Assembly (NCBI GenBank): GCA_013415595.1
Contig: JAAEEW010000215.1
Coordinates: 1-6,303, forward strand
Source of the DNA: Methanosarcinales archaeon
GTDB lineage: Archaea; Halobacteriota; Methanosarcinia; Methanotrichales; Methanotrichaceae
DNA: 6,303 nt
Direction: 5' to 3'
In this document: piece after piece, positions 5,699-6,303 of the stretch
Numbering within the stretch: position 1 is the stretch's first letter
Layout: every line of letters begins with the position of its first letter
Translations under genes and position numbers: made by a program
The notes under the pieces: generated by a model
Database searches by the model: none
The model's input: the letters and a program-made list of their open reading frames with translations, nothing else
Told to the model about the DNA's origin: nothing

Positions 5699-6303
5699 AG
5701 GTTCTCAAAGACCTCCGGCCTGGTGGCCGGCAGGGCTTCTTGAAGGTCGATATTAAGGTCGTATTTGCGTTTGAAGAACTTGAGCAGGTTGGAGACGTCC
5801 CTCTCCAGAAGCTCCCGGGCGTGGGGGTGGCTCAGGGGGATGGCCTGGGCCCAGTCGATGATCTTCACTCCCTCCTCTCCCACGAAGACGTTGAACTCGC
5901 TCAGGTCGGCGTGGACCAGCCCCACTCCCAGGGTGGCCTCCACCTGCTCCAGGATCAAGGACCACACCCCCTGGGGGTCGGATAGCCTGGCCCTGGATAG
6001 CTGAACTCCCTCCACCAGGCCCATGACCACGGCGTGCCTGCTGTGGGCCACCGGCCGGGGCACCTCCACCCGGGGGTACAGCTTCTTCAAGGCCTCGAAC
6101 TCCGCCCGGGCACCCAGGCTGGCGGCCCGCAGCCAGGATACTCTGGGCTTATCCTTGAGGTGCTCTCTCACCCGGCGAACGTGCCTGAAGCTGGTCCTGC
6201 CCTCCCGGTGAAACTTGATGGCCACCGGCCCCTCCCCCAGGGCCTCGTAGACCACCGACTCCTTGCCCACCCCGGCCAGGCTGCCGAGAGACCTGACTGC
6301 GTC
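5656..6303 (-). CDS. rio2: Rio2-type atypical serine kinase/ATPase, 5' end outside window
   Basis: Rio2 proteins act in late maturation of the small ribosomal subunit, using ATP hydrolysis to license release from the pre-subunit. The frame is open to the right edge, so the 215 residues seen lack the N-terminal winged helix expected of the family. GTG 6270 is an internal valine inside the nucleotide loop, not a start. Numbering from the edge, GSLAGVGKESVVYEA (7-21) is the Rio2 P-loop-like segment, Lys30 in VAIKFH the ATP-binding lysine, KFHREGRTSF the typical post-lysine stretch, VMGLVEG the hinge, HADLSEFN (131-138) the catalytic loop with Asp133, and IIDW the metal-binding Asp150, followed by HPHARELLERDVSNLLKFF. 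Archaeal Rio2 usually has HGDL and IDFPQ where this one has HADL and IDWAQ. Rio1 is less likely given the P-loop and KFH regions. It is upstream of, and overlaps, the DUF460 gene. Confidence 0.92.
   Translation of the reverse strand, partial: DAVRSLGSLAGVGKESVVYEALGEGPVAIKFHREGRTSFRHVRRVREHLKDKPRVSWLRAASLGARAEFEALKKLYPRVEVPRPVAHSRHAVVMGLVEGVQLSRARLSDPQGVWSLILEQVEATLGVGLVHADLSEFNVFVGEEGVKIIDWAQAIPLSHPHARELLERDVSNLLKFFKRKYDLNIDLQEALPATRPEVFENLCREAGLKGEEVVS
5663..5670 (-). promoter_or_regulatory. Second SD-like site near the DUF460 start
   Basis: On the minus strand GAGGTGGT lies just before the rio2 stop and ahead of the first conserved strand of the DUF460 protein (LIFGVDI). It would suit a start near 5650-5659, but that stretch holds only TTA, GGG, CTC and ATC in frame. 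It also encodes the last rio2 residues (EEVV), so it may be coincidental. Confidence 0.3.

Noticed and set aside
1..6303. tRNA, rRNA, CRISPR array, insertion sequence or long repeat
   Set aside because: None was seen on reading both strands. The window is almost entirely covered by coding sequence.

Overview
The window is GC-rich and densely coding. It looks like archaeal chromosome. The strongest indicators are a Rio2-type RIO kinase (archaeal/eukaryotic family) and next to it a DUF460/COG2433 protein, a family I know essentially from archaea. Extended Shine-Dalgarno sequences show that the organism uses leadered, SD-dependent initiation within its operons. The lineage cannot be fixed from sequence alone. 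A GC-rich euryarchaeon, possibly of the Thermoplasmatota/Methanomassiliicoccales type, is only a guess.

Left half (1-3670, plus strand): a tightly packed tryptophan operon in the order trpD (3' end only), trpF, trpE, trpG, trpC. Junctions are overlaps or a 4-base gap, so one transcript and translational coupling are expected. Together these genes take chorismate and glutamine (TrpE+TrpG) to anthranilate, then through phosphoribosyl-anthranilate (TrpD) and its isomer CdRP (TrpF) to indole-3-glycerol phosphate (TrpC). Tryptophan synthase (trpA/trpB) does not follow trpC and must lie upstream of the window or elsewhere. trpC has a textbook SD but no ATG/GTG/TTG at a usable distance.

Middle (3671-3697): a 27-base convergent intergenic gap with an A/T dyad and a T-run on the minus strand. 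It probably terminates the minus-strand operon. The best U-tract for the trp transcript lies inside the 3' end of the convergent gene.

Right half (3698-6303, minus strand): a gene pair transcribed from beyond the right edge. First comes a 5'-truncated Rio2 kinase (40S/30S ribosomal subunit maturation), then, with an apparent 43-base overlap, a large multidomain DUF460 protein. The latter has an N-terminal RNase H-like region, a basic segment with a GGQ-like GRGGWS..RY.R motif resembling the eRF1 middle domain, a RuvC/YqgF-like domain, a long coiled coil and a C-terminal alpha/beta domain. The pairing with Rio2 and the eRF1-like motif point to an uncharacterised ribosome- or RNA-related job. 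This is the most interesting part of the window.
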